DNA of 52,944 nucleotides from an uncultured Alphaproteobacteria bacterium (lineage in GTDB: Bacteria > Pseudomonadota > Alphaproteobacteria > Rhodobacterales > Rhodobacteraceae): assembly GCA_902619165.1 (NCBI GenBank), contig CACNDI010000014.1, forward strand, positions 1 through 52,944, in the 5' to 3' direction. This document shows, one piece after another, positions 24,549-34,373 of this stretch; position 1 is the stretch's first letter; each line of letters starts with the position of its first letter. The translations under genes and the position numbers were made by a program. Under the pieces are notes generated by a model that saw nothing but the letters and a program-made list of their open reading frames with translations, had not been told where the DNA came from and did not search any database.

Positions 24549-27257
24549 CTAATCTGAGTCTTCAGTTGTATCCGCTATCCAAGCGACAGACACAACATTT
24601 TCATCTCCCTTGGTATCAAATACTTTTACGCCAGATGCACTTCTCGACTGCCTTGATATTTCAGATACAGAGCAACGTATGCTTTGGCCTGTAGACGTAA
24701 CTAGCATTATTTGATCATCATCTTCCACTGTAAAAGAGGCTATGATGCTATCTTGTCGTCTTTCAAGATTAGCAGATGTAATTCCTTGACCGCCACGCCC
24801 TGACCTTCTGTATTCGTGGGCAGAAGATCTTTTGCCAAAGCCTTGAGACGTTATTGTTAATATCCATTCCTCCAAGGCACCCAACTCAACATATCTCTCT
24901 TGACTTAAAACTAGTGTGGAGTCCTCTCCATTTTCGATCCCGTTATCTTCACCCGTAATCGCTCTTCTCATTTTGAAATATGCTAAACGTTCCTCTGTAT
25001 TAACCTCTACGTGTTTTAATATAGCCATAGATATGACTGTGTCATTTTTCTTTAATGTAATTCCTTTAACTCCAATGGAGTCACGGCCCTTGAAAATTCT
25101 TACATCCTCAGTATTAAAACGAATGGCTTTTCCTTTTGCAGTAGTAAGCAGTACATCATTATCATTTTTGCAAATCTGTGCACCAACTAGTGTTGTGTTT
25201 TCAGGTAATTTCATTGCAATTTTTCCATTTGCTTTTACATTTGTGAAGTCTGACAATGCATTTTTTCGAACGTTACCTGTAGAGGTTGCAAAAAATATTT
25301 GAAGTTCTTTCCAAGTTTCCTCTTCTGCTTCAACTGGTAATATAGTTGTAATTCTCGAAGACGAATTTATTGGTAGCAGATTTACAATAGCTTTACCTTT
25401 TGAGCTTCTGCCACTTTGTGGTAGGCGCCAAGTCTTAAGCTTGTATACAAAACCATCTGATGAAAAAAATAATAAAGGAGTATGAGTATTCGTAACGAAT
25501 AGATTAGTTACCACATCAGTTTCCTTTGTATTCATGCCTTGAGTACCCTTGCCACCACGTTTTTGCTCTCTATACTCAGATAATGCTGTTCTTTTAATGT
25601 ATCCTTCTCTCGTAACTGTAACGACCATCTCTTCTTTCTCGATAAGGTCTTCATCTTCAAAGTCTCCCTCAAATTCCTGAATTTCCGACCTTCTTGGAAT
25701 AGCGTAGCTTTCTTTGACTTCCTTAAGTTCTTCAGAAATTATTTTTCTTATTCGTTCTCTTGATTTTAAAATATCTAGGCAGATTCTTATCTTACCTGCT
25801 AAGTCTTCTAGCTCACTGCCTATTTCCGTCGCTCCTAGTGCTGTCAATCTCTGAAGGCGCAACTCGAGTATTGCTTTTGCCTGTTGTTCAGACAACAAAT
25901 AAGTTCCATCCTCGTTAATAGTATGAAGAGGGTCATCAATAAGTTCTAAATATTGGCTTAACTCTTTTACTTTCCATTTAGTGTTCATAAGGGTGTCTTT
26001 TGCTTTCGATGGATTTTCGGAATTTCTAATTATAGCAATAACTTCATCAACATTCGAAACTGCAACGGCTAAGCCACAAAGAAGGTGGCTTCTCTCTCTA
26101 GCTTTCTCAAGTTCAAAAATGGTTCGTCTTGCAACTACTTCTTCTCGAAATTCAATGAACTTATTCAAAAAACTCTTTAAATTGAGGAGACTTGGTTTCC
26201 CTTTATCTAAGGCTAAAAGATTGAAACCAAAACTCGTTTGCATCTGCGAAAAACGATATAATTGGTTTAAAACAACTTCCACGGTGGCGTCCCTTTTTAA
26301 GTCAACAACAACTCTAATTCCAAGCCTATCCGACTCATCCTGAACATGTGATATCCCCTCGATCTTTTTTTCCCTTGCGAGCTCTGCTATTTTCTCAACT
26401 AGCGATGACTTATTTACCTGATATGGAATTTCAGTTATCACTATTGATAGCCTATCTTTTTTTTGTTCCTCTATTGAATGTTTTGCTCTGATAACTATTG
26501 AACCCTTACCAGATAAATATGCATGTCTAGAACCAGATTGACCTAAGATGATACCACCAGTAGGAAAGTCGGGGGCGGGCAACAATTTCATCAAATCCTC
26601 AATTTCTATTTGGGGTTCTTCTATTATAGCTAATGTAGCATCAATTACTTCTCCGATGTTGTGGGGAGGAATATTTGTTGCCATTCCCACTGCAATGCCC
26701 CCAGCACCATTTACTAATAAATTTGGAAACCTTGCCGGTAAAACCTTAGGCTCAATATCTTTTCCATCATAATTGTCTTGGAAATCAACAGTACCTTTTT
26801 CAATATCGTCCAGCAAAGCTACTGTTGGATTCGCCATGCGAACTTCGGTATACCTCATCGCAGCAGCGGAATCTCCGTCAATTGACCCAAAGTTTCCTTG
26901 TCCATCAAGTAACACCAAAGACATTGAAAAATCTTGAGCCATTCTGACTAATGCATCATAGATAGCCTGATCTCCATGAGGATGATATTTACCCATTACA
27001 TCGCCTACAGGTCGAGCAGATTTTCTATATGGTCTGTCAAATGTATTATTTGTCTCATGCATCGAGTATAGAATTCGTCTATGAACGGGTTTCAAGCCAT
27101 CTCTGAGATCTGGAATAGCTCTGCTCACAATCACACTCATCGCGTAGTCTAAGTAAGCGGATTTCATCTCTGATTCTAGCGAAACTTGTGAAACGCTATT
27201 ATCGATCAATGTTTTATCACCCTCTGAGTGCTCTTCGTTACTATCGTTTTCTGTCAA
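24549..27257 (-). CDS. gyrA: DNA gyrase subunit A
   Basis: Breakage-reunion subunit of gyrase, 902 residues. The catalytic tyrosine is Tyr136 in AAAMRYTEVR. The quinolone-resistance region reads YHPHGDQAIYD, so the residue matching E. coli Ser83 is Gln97, while the Asp87 equivalent (Asp101) is kept. The C-terminal beta-pinwheel carries the GyrA-box-like QKRGGKGTQG (from about residue 566) followed by repeated blades, marking gyrase rather than topoisomerase IV. The C-terminal tail is acidic. The start is a TTG with AGGA ten bases upstream, 26 bases after ssb, suggesting an ssb-gyrA-trmFO transcript. Confidence 0.97.
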   Translation of the reverse strand: MTENDSNEEHSEGDKTLIDNSVSQVSLESEMKSAYLDYAMSVIVSRAIPDLRDGLKPVHRRILYSMHETNNTFDRPYRKSARPVGDVMGKYHPHGDQAIYDALVRMAQDFSMSLVLLDGQGNFGSIDGDSAAAMRYTEVRMANPTVALLDDIEKGTVDFQDNYDGKDIEPKVLPARFPNLLVNGAGGIAVGMATNIPPHNIGEVIDATLAIIEEPQIEIEDLMKLLPAPDFPTGGIILGQSGSRHAYLSGKGSIVIRAKHSIEEQKKDRLSIVITEIPYQVNKSSLVEKIAELAREKKIEGISHVQDESDRLGIRVVVDLKRDATVEVVLNQLYRFSQMQTSFGFNLLALDKGKPSLLNLKSFLNKFIEFREEVVARRTIFELEKARERSHLLCGLAVAVSNVDEVIAIIRNSENPSKAKDTLMNTKWKVKELSQYLELIDDPLHTINEDGTYLLSEQQAKAILELRLQRLTALGATEIGSELEDLAGKIRICLDILKSRERIRKIISEELKEVKESYAIPRRSEIQEFEGDFEDEDLIEKEEMVVTVTREGYIKRTALSEYREQKRGGKGTQGMNTKETDVVTNLFVTNTHTPLLFFSSDGFVYKLKTWRLPQSGRSSKGKAIVNLLPINSSSRITTILPVEAEEETWKELQIFFATSTGNVRKNALSDFTNVKANGKIAMKLPENTTLVGAQICKNDNDVLLTTAKGKAIRFNTEDVRIFKGRDSIGVKGITLKKNDTVISMAILKHVEVNTEERLAYFKMRRAITGEDNGIENGEDSTLVLSQERYVELGALEEWILTITSQGFGKRSSAHEYRRSGRGGQGITSANLERRQDSIIASFTVEDDDQIMLVTSTGQSIRCSVSEISRQSRSASGVKVFDTKGDENVVSVAWIADTTEDSD

Positions 27258-27283
27258 AAGTAAGTATTCCTAAAAATAAAAAA

Positions 27284-27760
27284 CTAAAACGGGATCTCAT
27301 CGTCTAAATCATCTGGACCTAGACTATCCTGATTAGACCCACCTGATTCAATTGATCTATAGGGTTGTATTTCATTTTGTTGATTCGACATATTAGGCAC
27401 ATCATCAGACCTTCCACCCAGCATTGTGAGCTCACCTCTAAAATTTTTTAGCACTACTTCCGTTGTATATCGATCATTACCAGCTTGATCCTGCCATTTT
27501 CTTGTTTCCAACTGCCCCTCAATGTAAACTTGCGAGCCTTTTCTCAGATATTGCTCGGCTATCTCGGCAAGGCGTTCGTTAAAAATTGCTATATTATGCC
27601 AGCTGGTACGCTCCTGTCTCTCCCCAGTGCTTGAATCTTTCCACGTTTCGCTCGTAGCTAAGGAAAAATTACACACCTTTCCTCCAGATGGAAATTCTCT
27701 CAATTCCGGATCTTTACCTAATCTTCCTATAAGAAGAACCTTATTTAAACTTCCAGCCAT
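27284..27760 (-). CDS. ssb: Single-stranded DNA-binding protein
   Basis: A 158-residue SSB: an N-terminal OB fold ([37 protein letters not shown]) followed by a Gly/Ser/Gln-rich linker. The acidic tip DDLDDEIPF is the docking site for replication and repair partners, including RecG in E. coli. ATG with GAGGA upstream. It diverges from uvrA across 126 bases. The same ssb/uvrA head-to-head order is common in proteobacteria. I looked for an SOS (LexA) box in the gap, in both the enterobacterial and the alphaproteobacterial GTTC-N7-GTTC form, and found none. Confidence 0.97.
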   Translation of the reverse strand: MAGSLNKVLLIGRLGKDPELREFPSGGKVCNFSLATSETWKDSSTGERQERTSWHNIAIFNERLAEIAEQYLRKGSQVYIEGQLETRKWQDQAGNDRYTTEVVLKNFRGELTMLGGRSDDVPNMSNQQNEIQPYRSIESGGSNQDSLGPDDLDDEIPF

Positions 27761-27886
27761 GATAAATCCTCACTCTTAAAATTTTAACATCGAAGTATAT
27801 AATTTTCAACAAAGTATCAAGGTGAATATTAAAAAGTACTTTAAATATTTACCATTTGCTTTAATTGATGATCAGGAGGATTTTCT

Positions 27887-30727
27887 TTGGATTCTATCTC
27901 ACATATAAAAGTTCGTTCTGCTAAGGAACATAATTTGAAATCGATAGATGTTGATATCCCAAGAGATAAGCTAGTTGTGCTAACTGGTTTGTCGGGATCT
28001 GGAAAGTCATCACTGGCGTTTGATACAATATATGCTGAAGGCCAGCGTCGTTACGTGGAAAGCCTTTCGGCTTATGCACGACAGTTTTTAAACATGATGC
28101 AAAAACCAGATGTGGAAAGTATATCTGGACTATCACCAGCCATTTCTATTGAGCAAAAAACGACAAGTAAGAATCCCCGATCAACTGTTGGTACTGTTAC
28201 TGAAATTTATGACTATCTGAGATTACTTTTTGCCAGAGTTGGCGTGCCTTATAGTCCAGCTACAGGAAAACCGATAGAAGCCCAACAAATATCAGATATG
28301 GTAGACGCAATGTTGAAACTTAAATCGGGATTGAAATTATATATCTTTGCTCCGTTAGTGAAAGATCGAAAAGGAGAGTTTAGAAAAGAAATCAATGAGA
28401 TAATTAAAAAAGGTTTTCAGAGGCTTAGGATCAATGGAGATCTTTATGACATTGATGAGATACCAGCATTAGACAAAAAATATCGATATAATATAGATGT
28501 GCTTGTCGATCGTTTGATTGCAACTTCTGATGATAGGATCGGCGAGAGGCTTGCCGACAGTTTAAGAACTGCTTTAGATATATCCGAGGGTATAGTTGTT
28601 GTTGATGTTTTTGATGAAGATCAACAAGAGGAATCTCTTTTATTTTCTGAAAAATTTGCATGTCCTGTTTCTGGTTTTAGTTTAGGCGAAATCGAACCGA
28701 GACTTTTCTCTTTTAATGCACCCACTGGGGCATGTGAAGCGTGCGATGGTCTTGGTCGCCAAGACCAGTTTGATGAAAGCTTGATAGTTATTGACGGTAA
28801 ACTATCCGTATATGATGGAGCCATTATTCCTTGGGCAAGGAGTTCTAACCCGTACTATAGACAGACAATTGAGGCTTTATCGAAACATTATAATTTTAAT
28901 CCTCACGCTCCTTGGCAGCAACTTGATGAAAAAATAAAAAAGATTCTGCTATACGGTAATGAAGGAGAGAAAATCAACTTTAGATTTGATGATGGAGGGC
29001 GCGTTTATAATACTAAAAAATCATTTGAAGGAGTAATTTCTAACTTAAAGCGAAGATTTGATGAAACTGTTGAACCTTGGTTGTTGGAGGAGTTTAAAAG
29101 ATATAGAAGTGATAAACCTTGCTCAAAATGTAACGGTTACAGGCTAAAGCAAGAGGCTCTCTGCGTAAGGGTAGGGCAACAAAACATCGGAGAGTGTTGC
29201 GATCAGTCGATTAAGCAGTTGCTAAAATGGATAGAATCACTGAGAAAAACTCTTTCTAAGTCTCAATTGCAAATTGGCACCGCTATTATTAAGGAGATCT
29301 CCAGTAGGCTAACTTTTTTAGATAATGTTGGTCTAGAATATTTAACTTTAAGTCGAGCCTCAGGTACATTGTCAGGGGGAGAAAGTCAGCGGATAAGACT
29401 GGCGAGTCAAATAGGTTCTGGTTTAACTGGTGTCCTTTATGTGTTAGACGAGCCTTCGATTGGATTACACCAGAGAGATAACAGAAGGTTAATAAAAACG
29501 CTCAAAGATTTAAAAGCACAAGGTAATTCAGTTTTAGTGGTTGAGCATGACGAAGAAGCAATAAGAGAGGCTGATCATGTCATTGATCTTGGTCCTGGTG
29601 CAGGAGTTGAGGGTGGATATATCATTGCAGAAGGCAAGCCTCTAGATGTTATTAAAAATGAGAAGTCACTTACTGGTCTTTATCTTTCTGGAAAAAAGAG
29701 CATACCTGTGCCTGTAAAAAGAAGAATTAATTCTAAATCCGAGGTAAAATTAACAGGAGCAAATGGCAATAATCTCAAAAATGTAAATATTTCTTTTCCA
29801 ACAGAATTATTTATATGCGTAACGGGTGTATCAGGGGGAGGAAAGTCGACTTTAATAATAGAAACCCTATTTAAAGCTGCAGCCTCTAAACTTAACGGCT
29901 CTCGGCAAACTCCCGCAAAGTTTGAAAAAATTGAAGGTTTAGAGAATTTTGAGAAAGTAATAGATATAGATCAATCTCCAATAGGAAGAACTCCAAGATC
30001 TAATCCCGCTACTTACACAGGTGCTTTCACGCATATAAGAGATTGGTTTACGGGCTTGCCAGAGTCAAAAGCTAGAGGATACATGCCGGGACGTTTCTCT
30101 TTTAACGTAAAAGGTGGCCGTTGTGAGGCTTGTCAAGGTGATGGTTTAATAAAAATAGAGATGCATTTTCTTGCCGATGTTTATGTGGAATGCGACCAAT
30201 GTCTTGGCAAAAGGTATAATAGAGAAACGCTTGAAATAAAATTCAAGGATAAAAACATTTCAGATGTCTTGGAAATGACAGTAAACGAAGCTGAAGATTT
30301 TTTCAAAGCGGTGCCTTCGATAAGAGAAAAAATGTCAACTCTTAAAAGAGTTGGTCTAGGCTACATTAAAGTTGGTCAACAGGCGACAACCTTGTCAGGT
30401 GGAGAGGCACAGAGGGTAAAGCTTGCAAAAGAACTCGCAAGAAGAAGCTCGGGATCGACTTTGTATATATTAGACGAGCCTACAACTGGGTTACACTTTC
30501 ATGATATTAAAAAACTACTTGAAATCCTGCATGAGCTTGTAGAGAAAGGTAACACTGTTATAGTTATTGAACACAATTTGGATGTTATCAAAACAGCTGA
30601 CTACGTAATTGATATTGGACCAGAAGGTGGAGATAAAGGTGGTGAAGTAGTGTGTCATGGTACACCTGAATATATAGCGACTGTGAAAGAAAGTTTTACA
30701 GGAGCATTTTTAAGTCCTATTGTGTGA
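27887..30727 (+). CDS. uvrA: Excinuclease ABC subunit A
   Basis: Damage-recognition ATPase of nucleotide excision repair; works with UvrB/C and with the Mfd encoded at 46.9 kb. The 946-residue protein has two ABC modules. The first has Walker [10 protein letters not shown] (about 31-39) and signature [13 protein letters not shown]. The second has Walker [10 protein letters not shown] (one Ser of the usual GVSGSGKST is Gly) and signature [13 protein letters not shown]. Zinc modules are visible as [10 protein letters not shown] and as CEACQGDG with [10 protein letters not shown]. The start is TTG 27887 with a strong AGGAGGA (27874-27880) six bases upstream, so this non-ATG start is well supported. 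Confidence 0.98.
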   Translation: MDSISHIKVRSAKEHNLKSIDVDIPRDKLVVLTGLSGSGKSSLAFDTIYAEGQRRYVESLSAYARQFLNMMQKPDVESISGLSPAISIEQKTTSKNPRSTVGTVTEIYDYLRLLFARVGVPYSPATGKPIEAQQISDMVDAMLKLKSGLKLYIFAPLVKDRKGEFRKEINEIIKKGFQRLRINGDLYDIDEIPALDKKYRYNIDVLVDRLIATSDDRIGERLADSLRTALDISEGIVVVDVFDEDQQEESLLFSEKFACPVSGFSLGEIEPRLFSFNAPTGACEACDGLGRQDQFDESLIVIDGKLSVYDGAIIPWARSSNPYYRQTIEALSKHYNFNPHAPWQQLDEKIKKILLYGNEGEKINFRFDDGGRVYNTKKSFEGVISNLKRRFDETVEPWLLEEFKRYRSDKPCSKCNGYRLKQEALCVRVGQQNIGECCDQSIKQLLKWIESLRKTLSKSQLQIGTAIIKEISSRLTFLDNVGLEYLTLSRASGTLSGGESQRIRLASQIGSGLTGVLYVLDEPSIGLHQRDNRRLIKTLKDLKAQGNSVLVVEHDEEAIREADHVIDLGPGAGVEGGYIIAEGKPLDVIKNEKSLTGLYLSGKKSIPVPVKRRINSKSEVKLTGANGNNLKNVNISFPTELFICVTGVSGGGKSTLIIETLFKAAASKLNGSRQTPAKFEKIEGLENFEKVIDIDQSPIGRTPRSNPATYTGAFTHIRDWFTGLPESKARGYMPGRFSFNVKGGRCEACQGDGLIKIEMHFLADVYVECDQCLGKRYNRETLEIKFKDKNISDVLEMTVNEAEDFFKAVPSIREKMSTLKRVGLGYIKVGQQATTLSGGEAQRVKLAKELARRSSGSTLYILDEPTTGLHFHDIKKLLEILHELVEKGNTVIVIEHNLDVIKTADYVIDIGPEGGDKGGEVVCHGTPEYIATVKESFTGAFLSPIV

Positions 30728-30767
30728 AAGCCGTTTTATAAAGTGTTTAAGAAGGAAGGAAAATATA

Positions 30768-31259
30768 ATGCGAATAGGATTGTACCCAGGTACTTTTGAC
30801 CCTTTAACACTTGGACATATAGATATAATTAGCAGGGCTTCAACACTCGTTGATAAGTTAGTGATTGGAGTGGCAATAAATAATGATAAAAATCCTTTAT
30901 TTTCTTTGGAAGAGAGAGTCCAGCTTGTAGAAAAAGAAATAGCTAATTTAAAGTCATTGAAAGTCGATATTGTGGTGCATCCTTTTAAAAATTTACTAAT
31001 AGAGTGCGCAAAAGACGTAGGTGCCTCAATTTTGATAAGAGGGTTACGGGCGGTATCAGATTTTGAGTATGAGTTCCAGATGGTTGGTATGAATAGAGTT
31101 TTAGACAACAAAATAGAGACAGTTTTTTTGATGGCAGATGCAGGTTGTCAAGCCATTGCATCTAGATTGGTAAAAGAAATTGCTAAGCTAGGTGGTAACA
31201 TAGATAAATTTGTAACTGAAGACATTGCGCTCGCAATTAATAGTAAATTTATAAACTAA
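30768..31259 (+). CDS. coaD: Phosphopantetheine adenylyltransferase
   Basis: Fourth step of coenzyme A synthesis: adenylates 4'-phosphopantetheine. The 163-residue protein starts RIGLYPGTFDPLTLGHIDI, containing the nucleotidyltransferase GxFDPxxxGH motif, and continues with SILIRGLRAVSDFEYE (the phosphate-binding RGLR) and a SRLVKEIAKLGG end. ATG 30768 is chosen because AGGAAGG lies upstream and the longer frame would overlap uvrA without homology. It follows uvrA by 40 bases and precedes a cyclophilin by 13 bases. It shares a pathway with panB, but the PanB-like gene here is divergent and remote. Confidence 0.97.
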   Translation: MRIGLYPGTFDPLTLGHIDIISRASTLVDKLVIGVAINNDKNPLFSLEERVQLVEKEIANLKSLKVDIVVHPFKNLLIECAKDVGASILIRGLRAVSDFEYEFQMVGMNRVLDNKIETVFLMADAGCQAIASRLVKEIAKLGGNIDKFVTEDIALAINSKFIN

Positions 31260-31272
31260 AAAAGGATTAGAA

Positions 31273-31803
31273 ATGGCATTAAAGAAAAAAAAGGTAACAA
31301 AAAAAGATGCCAAGCAAAACATAGTTCTAGAGACGAATAAAGGAGACATTACAATAGAACTTTTAAATGATCTTGCTCCAAATCACTGCAAGAGAATACT
31401 ACAGCTATCAAAAGATGGATTTTTTGATAATGTTGTGTTTCACCGTGTGATTGATGGCTTTATGGCCCAAACAGGTGATGGCCAGTTTGGGTCCTTGAAA
31501 AATGGCCTTCAAAGTGATCGTGTCGGCATGGGAGGTTCAGACTTATCTGATCTAGAAGCCGAATTCACTTCTGAGCCGTTTGTTAGGGGTATTGTGGGTA
31601 TGGCTCGATCACAAAACCCCAATTCTGCTAATAGCCAGTTTTTTATTATGCTTGAAGATAGTATGCATTTAAACAACCAATATACTGTCTGGGGAAAAGT
31701 TTTGAAAGGTATGGACGTTGTAGATAAAATAAAAAAAGGTGATCAATTAGATAATGGAAAAGTTGATGACCCAGATTTCATAAAGACAATTAAAAATGTT
31801 TAG
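31273..31803 (+). CDS. Cytoplasmic cyclophilin-type peptidyl-prolyl isomerase
   Basis: A 176-residue cyclophilin that catalyses cis/trans isomerisation of proline bonds. The N-terminus is a lysine-rich stretch (LKKKKVTKKDAK) without a signal peptide, so it should stay in the cytosol. Cyclophilin motifs follow: ITIELLNDLAP, VVFHRVIDGFMAQTGD with the catalytic arginine, GIVGMARSQNPNSANSQFFI, and NNQYTVWGKV. The 3' end overlaps the next cyclophilin gene by eight bases in a different frame, so the pair is translationally coupled. Confidence 0.93.
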   Translation: MALKKKKVTKKDAKQNIVLETNKGDITIELLNDLAPNHCKRILQLSKDGFFDNVVFHRVIDGFMAQTGDGQFGSLKNGLQSDRVGMGGSDLSDLEAEFTSEPFVRGIVGMARSQNPNSANSQFFIMLEDSMHLNNQYTVWGKVLKGMDVVDKIKKGDQLDNGKVDDPDFIKTIKNV

Positions 31804-32374
31804 GCATCTATTTTCTAAAAAAATTCTGGTAAACATATTTTTTTGCATACTTATTTGTAAGTGTGCTTTTGCAGAAAATAATCTTGTAATTGAGGTAGGA
31901 GGTGAAGCTAGTGGAAAAATTGAAATAACACTGCTACCAGATTTGGCCCCCTTGCATGTCGAAAGAATAAAAACTTTAGTTAATTTAGGCGCATACGATG
32001 GTGTAGTGTTCCATAGAGTAATTGAAGGTTTTATGGCCCAGACGGGTGATGTGAAGTTTGGCAAAACGCAAGCATTTAACCCAGAGCTAGTTGGTAGAGG
32101 AGGCTCTTCATTGCCGGACTTGCCATCTGAATTTTCTGATATTGCTTTTGTCACAGGTACTGTTGGTATGGCGCGATCAAACAATCCGGATTCTGCCAAT
32201 AGTCAATTTTTTATCATGTTCCAGCCCGCTCCTCATTTAGACAATAATTACACGGTTTTTGGTAAGGTTAGTTCTGGAATGGATGTGTTATCAAAAATTA
32301 AGAAAGGTGATTTGAAAAGGAATGGTGCTGTAGACAATCCGGACTTTATGAAAAAGGTTTATCTTGACAAATAA
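31796..32374 (+). CDS. Exported cyclophilin-type peptidyl-prolyl isomerase
   Basis: A 192-residue cyclophilin paralogue of the preceding gene, but with a signal peptide (basic FRHLFSKK, hydrophobic VNIFFCILICKCAFA, cleavage probably before ENN). It is therefore likely periplasmic. Catalytic motifs are intact: VVFHRVIEGFMAQTGD, GTVGMARSNNPDSANSQFF, and NNYTVFGKV. Its ATG lies eight bases before the end of the upstream gene. The pair gives one prolyl isomerase to each compartment from one transcript, as seen in other proteobacteria. Confidence 0.93.
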   Translation: MFRHLFSKKILVNIFFCILICKCAFAENNLVIEVGGEASGKIEITLLPDLAPLHVERIKTLVNLGAYDGVVFHRVIEGFMAQTGDVKFGKTQAFNPELVGRGGSSLPDLPSEFSDIAFVTGTVGMARSNNPDSANSQFFIMFQPAPHLDNNYTVFGKVSSGMDVLSKIKKGDLKRNGAVDNPDFMKKVYLDK

Positions 32375-32376
32375 GA

Positions 32377-33618
32377 TTAGAAAATCACGATATTGAAATG
32401 TTTCTTTTTCCCTATTGAAAGTTGCTGAGGATTGGAAAAATTAATCTTCTCAAACTTCTCAGTAATGTCTTTTACCATCCTTCCTTCAAGCTTTACTGCG
32501 TTTTCATTTACTAATCGCTTCGCTTCTTTTCCAGACTTCACCATTCCGGAAAGTGTCATTAGTTGAGTGATAGAGATACGTTCAGGACAATCTTTAGAAT
32601 TGATCTCAATTGTAGGTAATTTAGAAGACCCAATATTTTCACTAAATACTGCTTTTGATGCTTCAAATGCTTCATTAGCCTTTATTTTTCCATGGCATAA
32701 TGAGGTAACCTCGTTTGCTAAAACTATTTTTGCTTCATTTAGGCGATGACCCTTACTTGAAGTCAGGTCTTTAATTTTGTCAATCGAAAATTCAGTAAAA
32801 AGAAGAAGGAATTTCTCTATATCATCATCATCACAATTCCGCCAAAACTGCCAAAATTCATAAGGAGAGAGATTTTCTTCGTTTAGCCAGACAGCGCCAC
32901 TAGACGATTTTCCCATCTTTTGACCAGAAGAGTTAGTTAACAATGGCGAGGTCAAACCAAAAAGTCTATTGCCATTCATGCGCCTAGTTAACTCAATGCC
33001 ATTGACTATATTACCCCATTGATCAGATCCGCCCATTTGAAGAATGCACTGATAGTCGTAGTTCAGTTTGTAAAAGTCGTAGCCTTGTAATATCATGTAA
33101 TTAAATTCTAGGAAGCTTAAAGGGTCATTTTTTTGTAGTCTGCTTTTAACTGATTCAAAGCTTAGCATTCTGTTAATTGAAAAATGCTTCCCAGTATCTC
33201 TCAGAAAATCCAAGTAGTTTAGCTCGCTTAGCCAATCATCATTATTTAGCATGAGAGCACCTGGGAAATCAGACGAAAAATTTAGGTATTTAGAAAATAT
33301 CGATTTGAGACTTAGTAAATTAGCATTTATCGTTTCGTCAGTTATCAATGGTCTCTCTGTTTTCCTAAACGAAGGGTCTCCTATTTTTGTTGTGCCGCCT
33401 CCTAACAAAGTGATTACCCTGTGACCATCTTTTTGAAACCACCTTAGCATCATTATATTCATAAGATGGCCCACATGAAGGGAGGAAGCAGTAGCGTCGT
33501 ACCCAATATAACAGGTCACTTTTGAAGTGCTCAACAGCTTATCGAGGCTTATTAAATCAGTACAGTCATTGATAAAGCCACGGGTTTTCAAATTATTCAG
33601 AATATTACTTTTTAACAT
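32377..33618 (-). CDS. tyrS: Tyrosyl-tRNA synthetase
   Basis: Class I aminoacyl-tRNA synthetase charging tRNA-Tyr. The 413-residue protein has the HIGH-type motif HVGHLMN (about residue 49), the tyrosine-binding loop with GYDATASS, the ILQMGGSDQWGNI block, and the KMSKS variant KMGKSS. A C-terminal S4-like RNA-binding region (LMTLSGMVKSGKEAKRLV) follows. This is the TyrS type with KMxKS as KMGKS, common in proteobacteria. It ends only two bases from the stop of the convergent exported cyclophilin. The upstream alpha/beta hydrolase is on the same strand 14 bases away. Confidence 0.97.
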   Translation of the reverse strand: MLKSNILNNLKTRGFINDCTDLISLDKLLSTSKVTCYIGYDATASSLHVGHLMNIMMLRWFQKDGHRVITLLGGGTTKIGDPSFRKTERPLITDETINANLLSLKSIFSKYLNFSSDFPGALMLNNDDWLSELNYLDFLRDTGKHFSINRMLSFESVKSRLQKNDPLSFLEFNYMILQGYDFYKLNYDYQCILQMGGSDQWGNIVNGIELTRRMNGNRLFGLTSPLLTNSSGQKMGKSSSGAVWLNEENLSPYEFWQFWRNCDDDDIEKFLLLFTEFSIDKIKDLTSSKGHRLNEAKIVLANEVTSLCHGKIKANEAFEASKAVFSENIGSSKLPTIEINSKDCPERISITQLMTLSGMVKSGKEAKRLVNENAVKLEGRMVKDITEKFEKINFSNPQQLSIGKKKHFNIVIF

Positions 33619-33632
33619 TAACCCACAATAAT

Positions 33633-34274
33633 TTATAAATCTGACCTAGTAGCAAGATACTCATTAACTGCCTTTGTCATTTCTTCTTCAAAATTGGTAA
33701 AAAAATGATCAGCACCTTCAACTTCTTTGTGAGAAACTTTGATACCTTTTTGAAGCTTTAGCCTATCTGATAAATTCTTTATATCAGATGGAGGTACGAG
33801 GCGATCCAAACTGCCATTTATAATTAGTCCTGACGAAGGGCAGGGAGCAAGAAAGCTAAAGTCATATGTATTAGCGGGAGGTGATACAGATATAAAACCA
33901 CTTATTTCTGGTCTTCTCATCAATAACTGCATACCTATCCAAGAGCCAAAAGAAAAACCAACTACCCAGCAACCGCTTGAATTTGGTGAATTTGCTTGTA
34001 GAAAATCTAAAGCTGACGCTGCATCTGCCAATTCACCCAACCCATCATCAAATTCTCCTTCGCTCTTGCCGACACCTCTAAAATTGAACCTTAAACACGA
34101 AAACCCAAGATTAAAGAAACAGTAGTGAAGATTGTAAACAACTCTGTTGTTCATTGTGCCGCCAAACTTTGGATGCGGGTGTAATATTATAGCTACGGGA
34201 GCATTTGCATCTTTTTGAGGGTGAAATCGTCCTTCAAGCCTACCGCTTGGACCAGATATGTTTACTTCGGGCAT
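33633..34274 (-). CDS. Alpha/beta hydrolase (dienelactone hydrolase-like)
   Basis: A 213-residue serine hydrolase with the nucleophile elbow GFSFGSWIG, an HPHPKFGGTMNN block typical of the conserved bacterial hydrolase group COG2945, and FRGVGKSEGEFDDG. The later acid residue lies in NGSLDRLVPP and the histidine in VEGADHFF. The start is ATG 34274, with AAGGAA six bases upstream; a longer frame lacks an SD. No signal peptide, so probably cytosolic. Substrate unknown. It precedes tyrS and diverges from the Rrf2 regulator; the intervening region holds a clear dyad. Confidence 0.88.
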   Translation of the reverse strand: MPEVNISGPSGRLEGRFHPQKDANAPVAIILHPHPKFGGTMNNRVVYNLHYCFFNLGFSCLRFNFRGVGKSEGEFDDGLGELADAASALDFLQANSPNSSGCWVVGFSFGSWIGMQLLMRRPEISGFISVSPPANTYDFSFLAPCPSSGLIINGSLDRLVPPSDIKNLSDRLKLQKGIKVSHKEVEGADHFFTNFEEEMTKAVNEYLATRSDL

Positions 34275-34315
34275 TGAAGTTCCTTTATCAATCAATGACA
34301 TACAGTTACTAATTG

Positions 34316-34349
34316 CTTGACCTCTAAGTCAAGCTATTTTAAATATAAT
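34316..34349 (+). promoter_or_regulatory. Operator-like dyad plus -10 element before the suf operon
   Basis: A perfect inverted repeat, CTTGAC (34316-34321) and GTCAAG (34328-34333), with a 6-base spacer, is followed ten bases later by consensus TATAAT (34344-34349). The Rrf2 ATG is at 34374. The dyad sits where a -35 would be, as expected for an autorepressing Rrf2/IscR-type operator. Its spacing to the -10 is not that of a standard -35. Confidence 0.6.
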
Positions 34350-34373
34350 GAGACTTTTATTGTTATTTTAAGC

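Noticed and set aside
24916..25302. Plus-strand open frames inside gyrA and trmFO
   Set aside because: Low-complexity mirror frames of well-conserved genes without ribosome sites.
27761..27886. SOS (LexA) box between ssb and uvrA
   Set aside because: Neither CTGT-N8-ACAG nor GTTC-N7-GTTC or its complement occurs in the gap.
34316..34333. Dyad before Rrf2 as a terminator for the hydrolase/tyrS strand
   Set aside because: It is upstream of the hydrolase start, not downstream, and lacks a T run; an operator fits better.
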